Positions 34,206 through 43,828 of a stretch of DNA of 64,000 nt are shown here, in pieces. Positions within the stretch are counted from its first letter, which is position 1; every line of letters begins with the position of its first letter. Position numbers and translations under genes: made by a program. Below the pieces are notes generated by a model, which was given only the letters and a program-made list of their open reading frames with translations, was not told where the DNA came from and did not search any database. The stretch comes from Gammaproteobacteria bacterium (GTDB lineage Bacteria; Pseudomonadota; Gammaproteobacteria; Pseudomonadales; Pseudohongiellaceae): assembly GCA_009692305.1 (NCBI GenBank), contig SHZK01000008.1, forward strand, positions 36,441-100,440, in the 5' to 3' direction.

Positions 34206-36382
34206 TCAGACATAGCGACTTAAATTGCGATTGGCGCGTCCCAGCCGTTCTGAAAGCACTCGCACGATATATGTGTGCGCCGCGGCCGTAGACGCCGGAA
34301 AAAGTTTGCCCATCTCCTCCAGTTTGTCCTTGTCCAGCCTGAACAATACGCTTGGAGTTTCAGTGCGCACGCTGGCCGTTCGATTCTCACCGGTGTAGAT
34401 CGCCATCTCGCCGAGAATTGCGCCCGCAGTGAACTTGCGCAGAATATTCTCGCTTTTGTTAGGCAGGTTCAATACTACAATGACTACGCCAGCGCCGACG
34501 AAATAGAGGCTCTCACCCTTATCACCTTCCTTAAACAGATATTCCCCGGCGCGACGCGGTTCAATTTCAAAAAATTTCGAGAGCAAGGCAGCATCACTTT
34601 CTTGATAAGCTATGCGACGCAGTACATCTTCCAGCTCAAGATTTTTCTCTTCATCGCTGCGATTGAGGCTTGTCAGAATGCGGCGCTCGCACCAGTCTAC
34701 TGCCGTGACGAGTTGAGCCTTGTAATTACGTTCCCACAACTGTTCTCCGAACGTGAAGAAGCCGTGCTTCACCAGCCGCTTGATGGACTTTTCGTCTGCG
34801 CCACTGATGACAATATGAAAGCCGATGCGATCGCTCAGTTGCGCCAATTTGGAGAATGTCACGATAGCCGATGTATCGAGCTGACTGACATTATTGAAAT
34901 CAAGCACCAGGAAATCAAAATGATTGCCTTCGACGTCCATGATGCGGGAGCGTATGGCAGAGATGAGTTTGTCAGCCGTGCCGAAGAAGATGAAACCCTG
35001 CAATACCAGAATCAGTATGCGGTGCCCTTCCTTGTTCAGCAGTTCCCGCGTCTCCAGATCTCGATCCACATTGCTCGCGTGATCACTGCCATTGGTTTCG
35101 ATTTTTATAACACTTAATTGGGAGTAGTTGATCACGAACAGAATGATCGCCACAAAGAAGCCAAACGTCACGCCCTGCAGAATATCCGAGAGAATGATGA
35201 CAATCAGAATCAGCACGACTACTACATAGTCAGACAGAGGCAGTTCGTCCCGCGCCTTCCACAACCAGTCAATCAGGAATTCCAGCCCTACATAGATCAG
35301 CAGACCACCCAGCAGAAAGGTCGGCACGAGCTCCATGAAACTGGCACCGGCCAGGATGGATATCAGCACAACAGCTGCGTACACGAAACCGGTCAGTCGA
35401 TCTTTACCGCCCAGCCGATCCACCAGCGCGGTATCGGAAACATCATGCACGCCAAGGAAACCGCCGAGCACGCTATTCGCCAGATTGGTATAACCCACCA
35501 CTTCCAGTTCATGGTCAGGGTTCAGATCTTTCTGGGCAATCAGTTCGATCCGGATACATCCAGCAACAACATCATCGAACACAGCAGAGCTACGACTACG
35601 ATGCTGCCCAGTTGCTGCGACACTGCGAGCCATTTCACTTCCTGCAGATATTCCAGATGAAACACCGGAATCATCGTTCCAGTGGCTTCTATGGTGGGCA
35701 ACAGTCCGCGCAGCGCCGCCTCCTCGCGCGACATACCTGCAACAGCGAGCACTACATAAAAGATCAGTATTAAAAGCAACAGAATGCCTCGCACAGACAG
35801 GCGGTTGTCACGAAACATCTTGCCCGCGATCAGGCACAACGCCAGCACGATCGCCGGCAACACCAGTTGGATAAAATTGGTGTCGATTAATGCAACCAGG
35901 CTTGCGTTTTGCCCACTGGCAACGGTGAGACCGCCCTGAATAAATATGTAGCCAATGCCAGCGAAGAAACCCCCGGTAACCGGATAGGGAATATAACGAA
36001 CCAGGTTACCCAGTTTCATTCGCCCCAACAGCAGCAGGAACAATCCGGTAACCAGTGTTGTGATCATGATGGCGACAACGATGGTTGCCTCGGCGCCAAT
36101 GGAATACTCATATCCAAAGCTGGCATAGATGCTGGTCACCATTACGGCAAACAGGGGCGCGACGCCGTTGCGGGGAGAGCAGATAACCGCTTTGTAATCG
36201 CTGAACAGCGAACCACCAAGCCCGGTTACAAGTGTTCCTATCAGCAATATGGCGATACCCGGCACCATTAAGCGCGGGTCAGTTTGGGCAAATAGCAGCG
36301 CTGCCACGGATACGGCAACAGAAATGTTGACCAGCGCGATCAATGTGCCGGAAAGGATGTTGGCGATTTTACTGGATTGCAT
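34206..36382 (-). pseudogene. SulP-family anion transporter with STAS and cyclic-nucleotide-binding domains, frameshifted
   Basis: Joined, the two parts would give about 725 residues. The first frame (36382 to about 35550) covers the N-terminal membrane helices (PYPVTGGFFAGIGYIFIQGG). The second continues with ELEVVGYTNLANSVLGGFLG, more helices, a STAS domain (FLVLDFNNVSQLDTSAIVTF) and a C-terminal cNMP domain (AGEYLFKEGDKGES, GEMAIYTGENRTASVRT). The frame shifts near 35549-35551, where GGATCGAA would need one more base to read GGAATCGAA; there the first frame ends at TGA while the other carries on. It is either a true one-base deletion or a sequencing error. The STAS-cNMP arrangement suggests transport controlled by cAMP or voltage. 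Confidence 0.85.
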
Positions 36383-36752
36383 CTTGTTGTTATTGGTAAT
36401 TAAATTCGATGGCCGAGGATACTACCCGTTAGCCTCTGATACCAGCGCAGAGCTTGGGCGGAACAGTCAAGTTTTCCCATTCTCTGCCCTGAGCGTTGCC
36501 CGGAGTAGGTGTCATCGAAACATGGCAGCGTGCGTTATTGTTTGGTATGGCACTGGTATTCATGAATTCAGCACGAGACTTACTTCAAAGTTTCGACATT
36601 TAGTGGGAAAAAATACGGTGCCCAACCTGTCCTTGCAATTGTGGCTGCCCTATACTGGTGCCACGCGGCCATGGGAACTCGCAATGCACTACCAGACTCG
36701 AACCAACTCTGTTCATACACCTGCACGGGTAGCCGTATTGCCGCTGCCGCTC
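36383..36752. other. 370-base gap between divergent genes
   Basis: No protein gene is supported, although a frame stays open through it. The gap should contain promoters for the SulP gene and for the exported-protein/matrixin pair. On the plus strand TATACT (about 36650) is a plausible -10 for the latter, but no good -35 lies at the right distance. Confidence 0.4.
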
Positions 36753-37397
36753 ATGCGCCATGCTGCGTTGAAATTTTCCATCCTGTTGGTTCCACTGGTT
36801 TGGCTCTGCCTGCAACCTTCCGCATCGGTTCAGGCGACAACCATACTCGGCATGGACATCGACCAGGTTGCCGCTGACGCCGAATTAATCTTCGAGGGTG
36901 AAGTGATTCACCGCGAAACCCGTCAGGACCAGAATTCAGGCCTGATCAACACCTATGTCACCTTTAATGTTATCGACGTGATCAAAGGCGATTTCGCCGG
37001 TGACAGTCTTGAGCTTAGATTCATGGGCGGAGCTTTCAACGGCGAGATAGTCGAGGTGAGCGGATTGGTGATCCCTGCCGATGGCGAACAGGGCATTTAT
37101 TTCATCGAGTCACTCAATACTGACATGCTGAACCCCTTGCTCGGCTGGTCCCAGGGGCATTACCTGATTGTGAATGACAATGGCGTGCGGCGCATGAGCA
37201 CGGTCGATCATCGCCCGGTAATCGACATCCAACCGGTGGCCAATATTCCACAAGTCATCAAGAAACCCCAGGCGCTGATCGAAGGCAATACTGAAGTCGC
37301 TGCCGGTGTCATGACTGAAGCCAGCGAGCTGCGAATCGAGCGCGCCTTGTCGGTGGACGAATTCAAGTCACGCATCGCCGATCTTATCGGGAACTAA
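36753..37397 (+). CDS. Exported protein of unknown function, partner of matrixin protease
   Basis: A 214-residue protein with a signal peptide (LLVPLVWLCLQPSASVQA). The mature domain reads LIFEGEVIHRETRQDQ, NTYVTFNVIDVIKGDF and VSGLVIPADGEQGIYFIESL, a beta-sandwich pattern seen in small exported proteins often encoded next to matrixins. The C-terminus is helical (SVDEFKSRIADLIG). The protease gene starts five bases after the stop, indicating one operon and coupled translation. It could be a protease partner or inhibitor; that is inferred from the context only. Confidence 0.75.
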   Translation: MRHAALKFSILLVPLVWLCLQPSASVQATTILGMDIDQVAADAELIFEGEVIHRETRQDQNSGLINTYVTFNVIDVIKGDFAGDSLELRFMGGAFNGEIVEVSGLVIPADGEQGIYFIESLNTDMLNPLLGWSQGHYLIVNDNGVRRMSTVDHRPVIDIQPVANIPQVIKKPQALIEGNTEVAAGVMTEASELRIERALSVDEFKSRIADLIGN

Positions 37398-37402
37398 ACC
37401 TC

Positions 37403-38839
37403 TTGCGACGCGCACTTTTTCTGGGCATTGCGTGGCTGCCATGCGTTAACAGTTACGCCTTCGAAGTCTCTGGCAATTTTTGGGAAGCGAAGCAGGCAAC
37501 CTATCACGTCGGCATGAGCGGCACTTCTCCCGGTGGTACCAGTTGGAATACTTCATTTAAACGCGCCATGAGTAGCTGGACTGCCGCCACTAATTTCGAA
37601 TTCCTTGCGGTGGACAGTTTCCGGGATCCCTGTAGCGGACGTGCCAAAAATGGCTTTGGCGATAATATATCGGCGGTGGATTTTACTGCAGATGTCTGTG
37701 GCAATGCTTTCGGCAGCAGCACCCTTGCCGTAACGCTCACTGCAGGCACTTGCCTGAATCAGGAGTGCACTGGTAGTATCAAAATCAAAGACGCTGATAT
37801 CGTTTTCAAAAATTCAGAAAAATGGGATGTATACACCGGTCCGCGCCGATCCGGTGTTTTAGATTTCGAACGCGTTGCTCTACATGAACTCGGACATGCC
37901 CTCGGCTTGCGCCATGAGAATAGTAACCCGGCCATTATGCAACCGCTGGTTACTGACACGCATACGCTGCAAGCTGATGACATCAATGGCGCGAATGTCA
38001 TCTATCCGGGCAGCGCCAACATTCCTCTCGGAGTAACCATCGGCAGCATTTACGGCGTCAATATTGTGGTGCCGGCGGCCTCGAAGATCAGCGGCCCCAG
38101 CAACACTGTCAACCAGTCTGGAGCATTGATCAGCGGTGATACCAGTCTGGATGGAAAATTCCTCGACATGTACCAGTTCACGTTCGCGAATGATTCCATA
38201 GTCGACCTGCGGCTTAACTCGACAGCCTTCGATCCATTCTTGTATCTCGTGCGCATTTCCTCAACCCAGGACGGAATACCCGCACACACCTTCACCGATG
38301 ATAATTCCGGTGTTGGCGCCAACGCGCAGATTTTGAAATCAATCCCGGCCGGCACCTACTGGGTAGGCGTGAGTTCGGCAACTGGCAATCAACAAGGCAG
38401 CTACGATCTCTCATTGATCTCGGCCAACAATAACCCGACCAGTTCCTTCCAGGCATTTCAGTCAGTATATGGCGTGAATGTGCAGATCAACCCGAATCCG
38501 TCGATAGCCGGGGCATTGAGCAGTAGCGACTTTGCGCTCAATGGCAAACGGCTCGACTTGTTTCAGTTCACAGTCCTTAAGCAGACTAAATTGCGGGTTG
38601 ATTTGAGTGCCGCACTGTTTGATCCGGCGCTGATTATTGCGCGCCTGCTGCCAGGTGCGTCGGCTACCATGCAGGAAGTTGACCAGAAATTGCTCTTGCA
38701 GAATGATAATTTCGGCAGCGGCCTGAACTCAAGAATTGAACAGAGCCTGTCGCCAGGGAATTACTGGATTGGTGTCACCAGTGCCAACGTTGGCCAGACT
38801 GGTGACTACCAGATTGAAACAACTGTCGTGTTGCCTTGA
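37403..38839 (+). CDS. Secreted matrixin-type zinc metalloprotease with two C-terminal PPC-like domains
   Basis: A 478-residue protein. The N-terminal signal (RRALFLGIAWLPCVNSYA) justifies the TTG start at 37403. The protease domain has the metzincin motif HELGHALGLRHE (about residues 158-169), a downstream IMQPL Met-turn and a final DDINGANVIYP segment, as in matrixins. The C-terminal half has two ~110-residue beta domains (FLDMYQFTFANDSIVDLRLN; RLDLFQFTVLKQTKLRVDLS) of pre-peptidase C-terminal type, each closing with GTYWVGVSS or GNYWIGVTS. Possible roles are extracellular degradation of proteins. Coupled to the preceding gene. Confidence 0.88.
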   Translation: MRRALFLGIAWLPCVNSYAFEVSGNFWEAKQATYHVGMSGTSPGGTSWNTSFKRAMSSWTAATNFEFLAVDSFRDPCSGRAKNGFGDNISAVDFTADVCGNAFGSSTLAVTLTAGTCLNQECTGSIKIKDADIVFKNSEKWDVYTGPRRSGVLDFERVALHELGHALGLRHENSNPAIMQPLVTDTHTLQADDINGANVIYPGSANIPLGVTIGSIYGVNIVVPAASKISGPSNTVNQSGALISGDTSLDGKFLDMYQFTFANDSIVDLRLNSTAFDPFLYLVRISSTQDGIPAHTFTDDNSGVGANAQILKSIPAGTYWVGVSSATGNQQGSYDLSLISANNNPTSSFQAFQSVYGVNVQINPNPSIAGALSSSDFALNGKRLDLFQFTVLKQTKLRVDLSAALFDPALIIARLLPGASATMQEVDQKLLLQNDNFGSGLNSRIEQSLSPGNYWIGVTSANVGQTGDYQIETTVVLP

Positions 38840-38880
38840 ATAAAAAGTGTTGCCCTCATCAAGAGGACAGCACTCACGAA

Positions 38881-40296
38881 CTAGTCGGCCTGCATCCACA
38901 CCATCGCGATGCGCTTCGGTACCTGCCCGACCGGAATCTTCGCCACCGCCTTCATGGTCGCCGCATCTACCGCATAAGTAGTGTTATCCCCCGCCGCTCC
39001 CATGTACGCAGTTTTGCCATCTGGAGTGAAGGTAATCCATTCCGGATGCTGACCGACGAACACGCGACCGATTTCCTGCAAATCTGGCAGCGAATGAATG
39101 TAGACATGGCCGTACACCTTGCTGGTAGACCACAGCGTCTTGCCATCGGGCGATACTGCCAGACCATGGGCAGGCGCTGCCTGCAGACCATCGTAATGTG
39201 CCTCATAACCTGGCACTGCTGGATGCTCGATACGCGCCACTTCCTTGCGCTGATCGAAGTCAACGACTGCAAAGCCATGAAAATCCGACAGCTGTACGAA
39301 GATCTTGTCAGTTGAGCCATCCGCTTTGGTGTTGAAGGTCATCGGGCGAATGCCGGAGCTCATCTTCAACTCCCAGACCACTTCGTTTGTACTGGTATCG
39401 ACAACATTGATCGTGCTGGTCTGGATCGAACCACCCACCGCATAACGACTGTCAGGCGTGACATAGACATTGTGGATCGCGCCATTGACCGGAATGGTCT
39501 TGATATTGGTCATGCTCGCTACGTCAATCACATCCAATGCGCCGGGCATTTCCATAATTGCCACATAAACCGTGCTACCGTCTTTCGTCACGCCCAGATT
39601 GTTCGGACGACCGCTGAGTGGAATGCGGCGCTTCACGCGCAGGGTGCGGGAATCGACTATATCGAGACTGTGCATGGCCTCATTGGTGATGTAAACCTGA
39701 GAGCCGTCGGGCGCGCCGACAATGCCATGGGGAATTTCGATGTCAGTGATTTCACCGACAACGGTATTCGTCACTGGATCAATAATCGTGGAATTATCAC
39801 CTGCAGCATTGGTCTGGATGATGCGCACATTCGTGCTTGCTGGCTCGCGTCTTGCTGTGTAGCCCGCCACCCAATCGGCCATGATGCGCCACTCCGGGTC
39901 CAGCTGGCTGGGGAAGTGCTTGCCTCCCCCATGGAACGGGTCACCGCCGGCTGCAGTCGCCAGCGGATGGGTCAGGAATCTGCTCTTGAGCGGATCATCA
40001 CTAGGCAACACCAGTGAACTGGCTGATTCGAAATTCTTGCGTGACTGCTCTTCAGTCCAGAATAACTGATGTTCTTCCAGTTCCTGCAACCGGAACAGGC
40101 TGCTGCGGGTGTGACACTGTATGCAACGTACACTGCCGTCACGCTTGGCGAGGAAGATGGGTTGTACTTCATTCATGAAGTAATTGAAGTCCAGCGTGCC
40201 GGGGGCCTGCTGGGCAAACAGCGGTGCTGCCCAAACTGCCAGCAATAGACCGAGTGTGCTTGCTCTAATACGCGTCTTTCCGGGCGCATGCGACAT
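38881..40296 (-). CDS. Exported c-type cytochrome/beta-propeller protein (YncE-like)
   Basis: The 471-residue protein has a signal peptide (LGLLLAVWAAPLFAQ), a haem-binding CIQCH at 58-62 within a ~110-residue cytochrome-like domain (NYFMNEVQPIFLAKRDG), and then YVTN-type beta-propeller repeats (PHGIVGAPDGSQVYITNEAM; RPNNLGVTKDGSTVYVAIME; AHGLAVSPDGKTLWSTS; PEWITFTPDGKTAYMG). AGGAG lies nine bases before ATG 40296. It is probably a periplasmic redox or metal-binding protein. It precedes no clear operon partner; the amidase gene upstream on the same strand is 99 bases away. Confidence 0.85.
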   Translation of the reverse strand: MSHAPGKTRIRASTLGLLLAVWAAPLFAQQAPGTLDFNYFMNEVQPIFLAKRDGSVRCIQCHTRSSLFRLQELEEHQLFWTEEQSRKNFESASSLVLPSDDPLKSRFLTHPLATAAGGDPFHGGGKHFPSQLDPEWRIMADWVAGYTARREPASTNVRIIQTNAAGDNSTIIDPVTNTVVGEITDIEIPHGIVGAPDGSQVYITNEAMHSLDIVDSRTLRVKRRIPLSGRPNNLGVTKDGSTVYVAIMEMPGALDVIDVASMTNIKTIPVNGAIHNVYVTPDSRYAVGGSIQTSTINVVDTSTNEVVWELKMSSGIRPMTFNTKADGSTDKIFVQLSDFHGFAVVDFDQRKEVARIEHPAVPGYEAHYDGLQAAPAHGLAVSPDGKTLWSTSKVYGHVYIHSLPDLQEIGRVFVGQHPEWITFTPDGKTAYMGAAGDNTTYAVDAATMKAVAKIPVGQVPKRIAMVWMQAD

Positions 40297-40395
40297 GGTG
40301 GATCTCCTCTTGTCGGGAACTTGGAAAATGAGTGAGCTGGGTCTGAGCATAGAGAAGGCCTGACCGCATTGCAAACGCAGGTCTGCTAATTGAAG

Positions 40396-42273
40396 TCAGG
40401 GTAACCGGTAGGTAAGCCCTTCCCTTGGTAACGAACTTCCGAATACTTTCAGATACACGCGCTGTGCCTGCATCGCCTCGCGCAGATTTGCACTCATGTA
40501 ATGCTCACCACTGGCGGCGCTGCGCTGCGGGCCAAGCAGGTTGAGCACGATGGGGTCGGTGAGTTCGAAGGCGCTGTCGGCATCGATAATCAAGGTGGCT
40601 GCGTACAGCTCATTGCCGGCAGAGGCTGCGCCGGTTACTGCAAATTGCAGCAGGTTAGTGGTGACATCGACCGTGATCGTGCCCTGTACGCTGATACCAG
40701 CCGCGGAAAAATTCAGAGTGGAAATGCGCGCTGGCGGAGCGACCCCAGCTTGCAGGGGTGGCGTGGTCGAGGGCGCCTTGCGCACGGCATTGACCTGTTC
40801 GAAGGCATAGCCCATTGCCAGCAATTGGGCATCGGACTGCATGGCGCCGAGCAGTTCCAATCCGACCGGCAGGCCATTCGGCGTGAAACCAATGGGAAAT
40901 GACAACGCCGGCATGCCGGAATTGGCGCTGATGCTGCAGTTATTGCCTGGCTGGTTTTCTCCCGTAAACACCTGCAGTTCGGCAACCGGCGGATAGGCGA
41001 TGGCATCGAGATCTTGTGACTGCAGCAGCTGCGCAATGGCCTCACGCAGATCATCGCGAGCGCTGAGTGCAGTTGTATAACTGTCGTCATTGCGTACCGA
41101 GGTGCGACTGCGCACCAGCACTGCTTGTATCGCCTCGTGATACAAGCCGAGATCGACGATGTCATTCAGGTTGGTGATGTCATTGCTCAGAAACGTCGCC
41201 AGATACTGATCCAGATCCACCCTGAATTCATGGCCGATGAGTCCAGATCTGGCGGTCAATCCGGCAAGGTCTGGAATTTCCACGTCGATTATTTCGGCAC
41301 CGCGTTCTTCAAACCAGGACAGCGCTGCATCCATTTGCTGGCGAATCGCCGGATCCGCCGCCGTGTAATAACTGGTGAGCTTGCCAATGCGCAGTTGGGT
41401 CAGATCGGTCGACTGCAATTGCGCCTGAAAATTCGGCAATGGCGCACCTTGCATCAATGCGGTGGCTGCGTCATTGGCATCGAAGCCAATCACTATATCC
41501 AGCAAAATCGCCAGATCTTCCGCGCTGCGCGCCAGTGGTCCGGCCACGTCCTGGGTGTGGGACAGAGGCATGATGCCGTAAATACTGGACAGGCCCTTGG
41601 TCGGGCGCAGTCCGATCAGGTTGTTGAACGCGGACGGAATTCGTATCGAGCCACAGGTGTCAGACCCCATGCCGATGGCACCGAAACTGGCAGCAACCGC
41701 CGCCGCGGTACCACCACTGGAGCCACCTGGCACGCGGCGCGGGTCATAAGGATTGCGCGTCTGTCCGAGCAGTGAACCGATGCTGGTAATACCATAGGCG
41801 TATTCATGCAGATTGGTCTTCGCCAACACGATGGCGCCCGCCGCCAACAGCTTGTCAACCTGGGTAGCGTTGGCACTGGGCACGAATCCGGCGAGTGCTA
41901 CCGACCCACCGGTGGTCGGCATGTCCGTCGTGTTGTAATTGTCCTTCACCAGAATAGGAATGCCGTGCAGCTGACTGCGGGCACCCGTCCGCTGGCGCTC
42001 GGCATCCAGTGCCGCGGCAAGCGTGCGCGCCGCGGGATTGATGCGCACGATGCTGTTCAGCGCTGGACCCTGCTGGTCATAGGCATTAATGCGCGCTACG
42101 TACAAATCAACCAGCTCAACTGAGGTGATGGCACCAGACTCCAGCGCATCTTGCAGTGCACTGATACTGGTTTCGAAGACGTCGAGTGAACTCTGGGCAG
42201 AGGCCGGAACAAGGACTTGAGCCGAAAAGCAAGAGGCACCGATGAGCATCAGCAAACGGAATAAATTGGACAT
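40396..42273 (-). CDS. Secreted amidase-signature enzyme with C-terminal extension
   Basis: A 625-residue exported amidase. The signal peptide is LFRLLMLIGASCFSAQVLV. The amidase domain carries the Ser-cisSer-Lys triad: Lys in ILVKDNYNT, cis-Ser in VPGGSSGGTAAAVAAS and nucleophile region MGSDTCGSIRIPS, with FQAL-type N-terminal LDVFETSISALQDALESG. After the amidase domain (about residue 510) comes a ~110-residue beta-rich extension (GISVQGTITVDVTTNLLQFA, then REAMQAQRVYLKVFGSSLPR) of unknown role. It would hydrolyse amides in the periplasm or outside the cell, possibly feeding the amine-oxidation genes nearby. Confidence 0.88.
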   Translation of the reverse strand: MSNLFRLLMLIGASCFSAQVLVPASAQSSLDVFETSISALQDALESGAITSVELVDLYVARINAYDQQGPALNSIVRINPAARTLAAALDAERQRTGARSQLHGIPILVKDNYNTTDMPTTGGSVALAGFVPSANATQVDKLLAAGAIVLAKTNLHEYAYGITSIGSLLGQTRNPYDPRRVPGGSSGGTAAAVAASFGAIGMGSDTCGSIRIPSAFNNLIGLRPTKGLSSIYGIMPLSHTQDVAGPLARSAEDLAILLDIVIGFDANDAATALMQGAPLPNFQAQLQSTDLTQLRIGKLTSYYTAADPAIRQQMDAALSWFEERGAEIIDVEIPDLAGLTARSGLIGHEFRVDLDQYLATFLSNDITNLNDIVDLGLYHEAIQAVLVRSRTSVRNDDSYTTALSARDDLREAIAQLLQSQDLDAIAYPPVAELQVFTGENQPGNNCSISANSGMPALSFPIGFTPNGLPVGLELLGAMQSDAQLLAMGYAFEQVNAVRKAPSTTPPLQAGVAPPARISTLNFSAAGISVQGTITVDVTTNLLQFAVTGAASAGNELYAATLIIDADSAFELTDPIVLNLLGPQRSAASGEHYMSANLREAMQAQRVYLKVFGSSLPREGLTYRLP

Positions 42274-42538
42274 GATCCGATACCACCTTATTGGCTCTGA
42301 GGAAGAGACCTTAGTGTATGCTAGGGCCAACTTTTAACCAACACTCGACCGCAACTGACTGCAAACCAGCAATAATGTTTCGCCAGTCACACTGCATTTG
42401 TTCTGTGGTCGCGCCGGCCGGATGCACGCTCTGACAGTTCATCCATGCTTTTTGTTAGACGCCGGACTTCGATGTCAGGCACCAATGAGCTACACTTTGG
42501 CTACTACATCCTAGGAACTACACATCAGGAACTACACC

Positions 42539-43285
42539 ATGAAAAAAAATAGCACAGGCGCATCCAGACAACAGCAGTGCAATCGCCGCCAATTCCTGAT
42601 CGGCGCCACCGGCCTGCTCTCTGTTGCCGCGATGCCAGCGTTACTGGCGCAAGCAGATCGACGCTATAACATCGGTATTATCGGCTCTGGCAACATGGGT
42701 GGCGCCGTCGGCACGCGCTGGGCGGAAGCCGGACATCAAGTGTTATTCTCCTCGCGCAATCCGGACCAGTTGCAAACCTTGGTGGAAGCGGCGGGCTCCA
42801 ATGCACGCGCTGGTTATCCTGCTGATGCGGTGGCTTTCGGTGAAGTAATTTTCATTGCGGTACCCTATGGAGCGCTGCCCCAGATCGGTGACGATTATGC
42901 CGCCGCCATGGCTGGCAAGATCGTGATCGAATGCGGTAATCCGCGCGCCGATCGTGATGGCCCGATGGCAGATGCGGCCATCGCCATGGGTACTGGTGTT
43001 GCTTCGGCCGAATATTTGCCTGGTGTGCGTCTGGTGCGCGCGTTGAATGCGATCAGCTTTGTCGAGGTCAACAACGAAGCACATCGCGCTGGGGAATTAA
43101 TCGGCGTTCCCATTGCTGGTGACGATGCAGGCGCAGTGGCGGTAGCGACGCAATTGGTAAGCGATTGCGGTTTCGAACCGGTAGTGGTGGGCGGCCTAGC
43201 GCGCGCACGTGAATTCGATCGCGGTACCGAGGTATACGTACGCGGCCTAACCGCGCAACAACTACGCGCGGCACTGCATCTCTAA
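42539..43285 (+). CDS. Tat-exported F420-reductase-like Rossmann protein
   Basis: The 248-residue protein has a twin-arginine signal (CNRRQFLIGATGLLSVAAMP) and a Rossmann domain beginning YNIGIIGSGNMGGAVGTRWA, followed by VLFSSRNPDQL and VRLVRALNAISF, as in the NADPH-dependent F420 reductase/NPOR group. Export by Tat suggests folding with bound NADP in the cytoplasm. A duplicated AGGAACTACAC lies just before the ATG. The substrate is unknown. It is divergent from the amidase and convergent with ridA. Confidence 0.82.
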   Translation: MKKNSTGASRQQQCNRRQFLIGATGLLSVAAMPALLAQADRRYNIGIIGSGNMGGAVGTRWAEAGHQVLFSSRNPDQLQTLVEAAGSNARAGYPADAVAFGEVIFIAVPYGALPQIGDDYAAAMAGKIVIECGNPRADRDGPMADAAIAMGTGVASAEYLPGVRLVRALNAISFVEVNNEAHRAGELIGVPIAGDDAGAVAVATQLVSDCGFEPVVVGGLARAREFDRGTEVYVRGLTAQQLRAALHL

Positions 43286-43321
43286 AGCCTGATATTTTTC
43301 CGGGACTTTCCGGGAGCCGGG

Positions 43322-43789
43322 CTACTTCGGCATTCTGGCAGCGCGAATCTCAATCTCGACGAGCCAACCGGGCACGACCAAGCCAGCGATCTGCAGGAAT
43401 GAGCGTACTGGTTTCATTGAATTTTCAGTGGTACCGAAAAACTGCTGGTAGCCGCGATTGAAGCCATCAAAATCCAGCACCCCATCTGCGCCCGCGACGG
43501 CAAATACACGTACCTGCACAATATCTGCCATCGACCAACCCTGTGACTCCAGAGTTTCTTTGAAACGACCCAAGGTATCGATAGCCTGCTGTTCCATGTC
43601 GCCCCATGTGCCATCAGCTTTCTGCTGCGCTCCGGCACCGCTCAGGTAAAGGGTCTCGGCGCCCGCCGGAATGAAGATGTTGTTGTAGAAATTCCTGGCT
43701 TCGCCGGTGCGTACGATTTCCTGTGCGCTGGCAGTACCAACAATGGCTAACAATGAGACTATGACTAAACTCTTGCTTAACTTGATCAT
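43322..43789 (-). CDS. Exported RidA-family protein
   Basis: RidA proteins hydrolyse reactive enamines and imines to the ketoacid and ammonia. This 155-residue member has a signal peptide (SLVIVSLLAIVGTASAQ), which is unusual because classical RidA is cytoplasmic. Family segments are FYNNIFIPAGAETLYLSGAG, ADIVQVRVFAVAGADG, KPVRSFLQIAGLVVPGWLVE and a final EIEIRAARMP. The Arg that binds the carboxylate lies in KPVRS. It is the last gene of a minus-strand string with a symporter, a cytochrome c and a flavin amine oxidase, where an imine-clearing enzyme makes sense. Confidence 0.88.
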   Translation of the reverse strand: MIKLSKSLVIVSLLAIVGTASAQEIVRTGEARNFYNNIFIPAGAETLYLSGAGAQQKADGTWGDMEQQAIDTLGRFKETLESQGWSMADIVQVRVFAVAGADGVLDFDGFNRGYQQFFGTTENSMKPVRSFLQIAGLVVPGWLVEIEIRAARMPK

Positions 43790-43828
43790 GGTATAAATTG
43801 CTCCTCGCAGATATCTTAAAAGTCGTAA

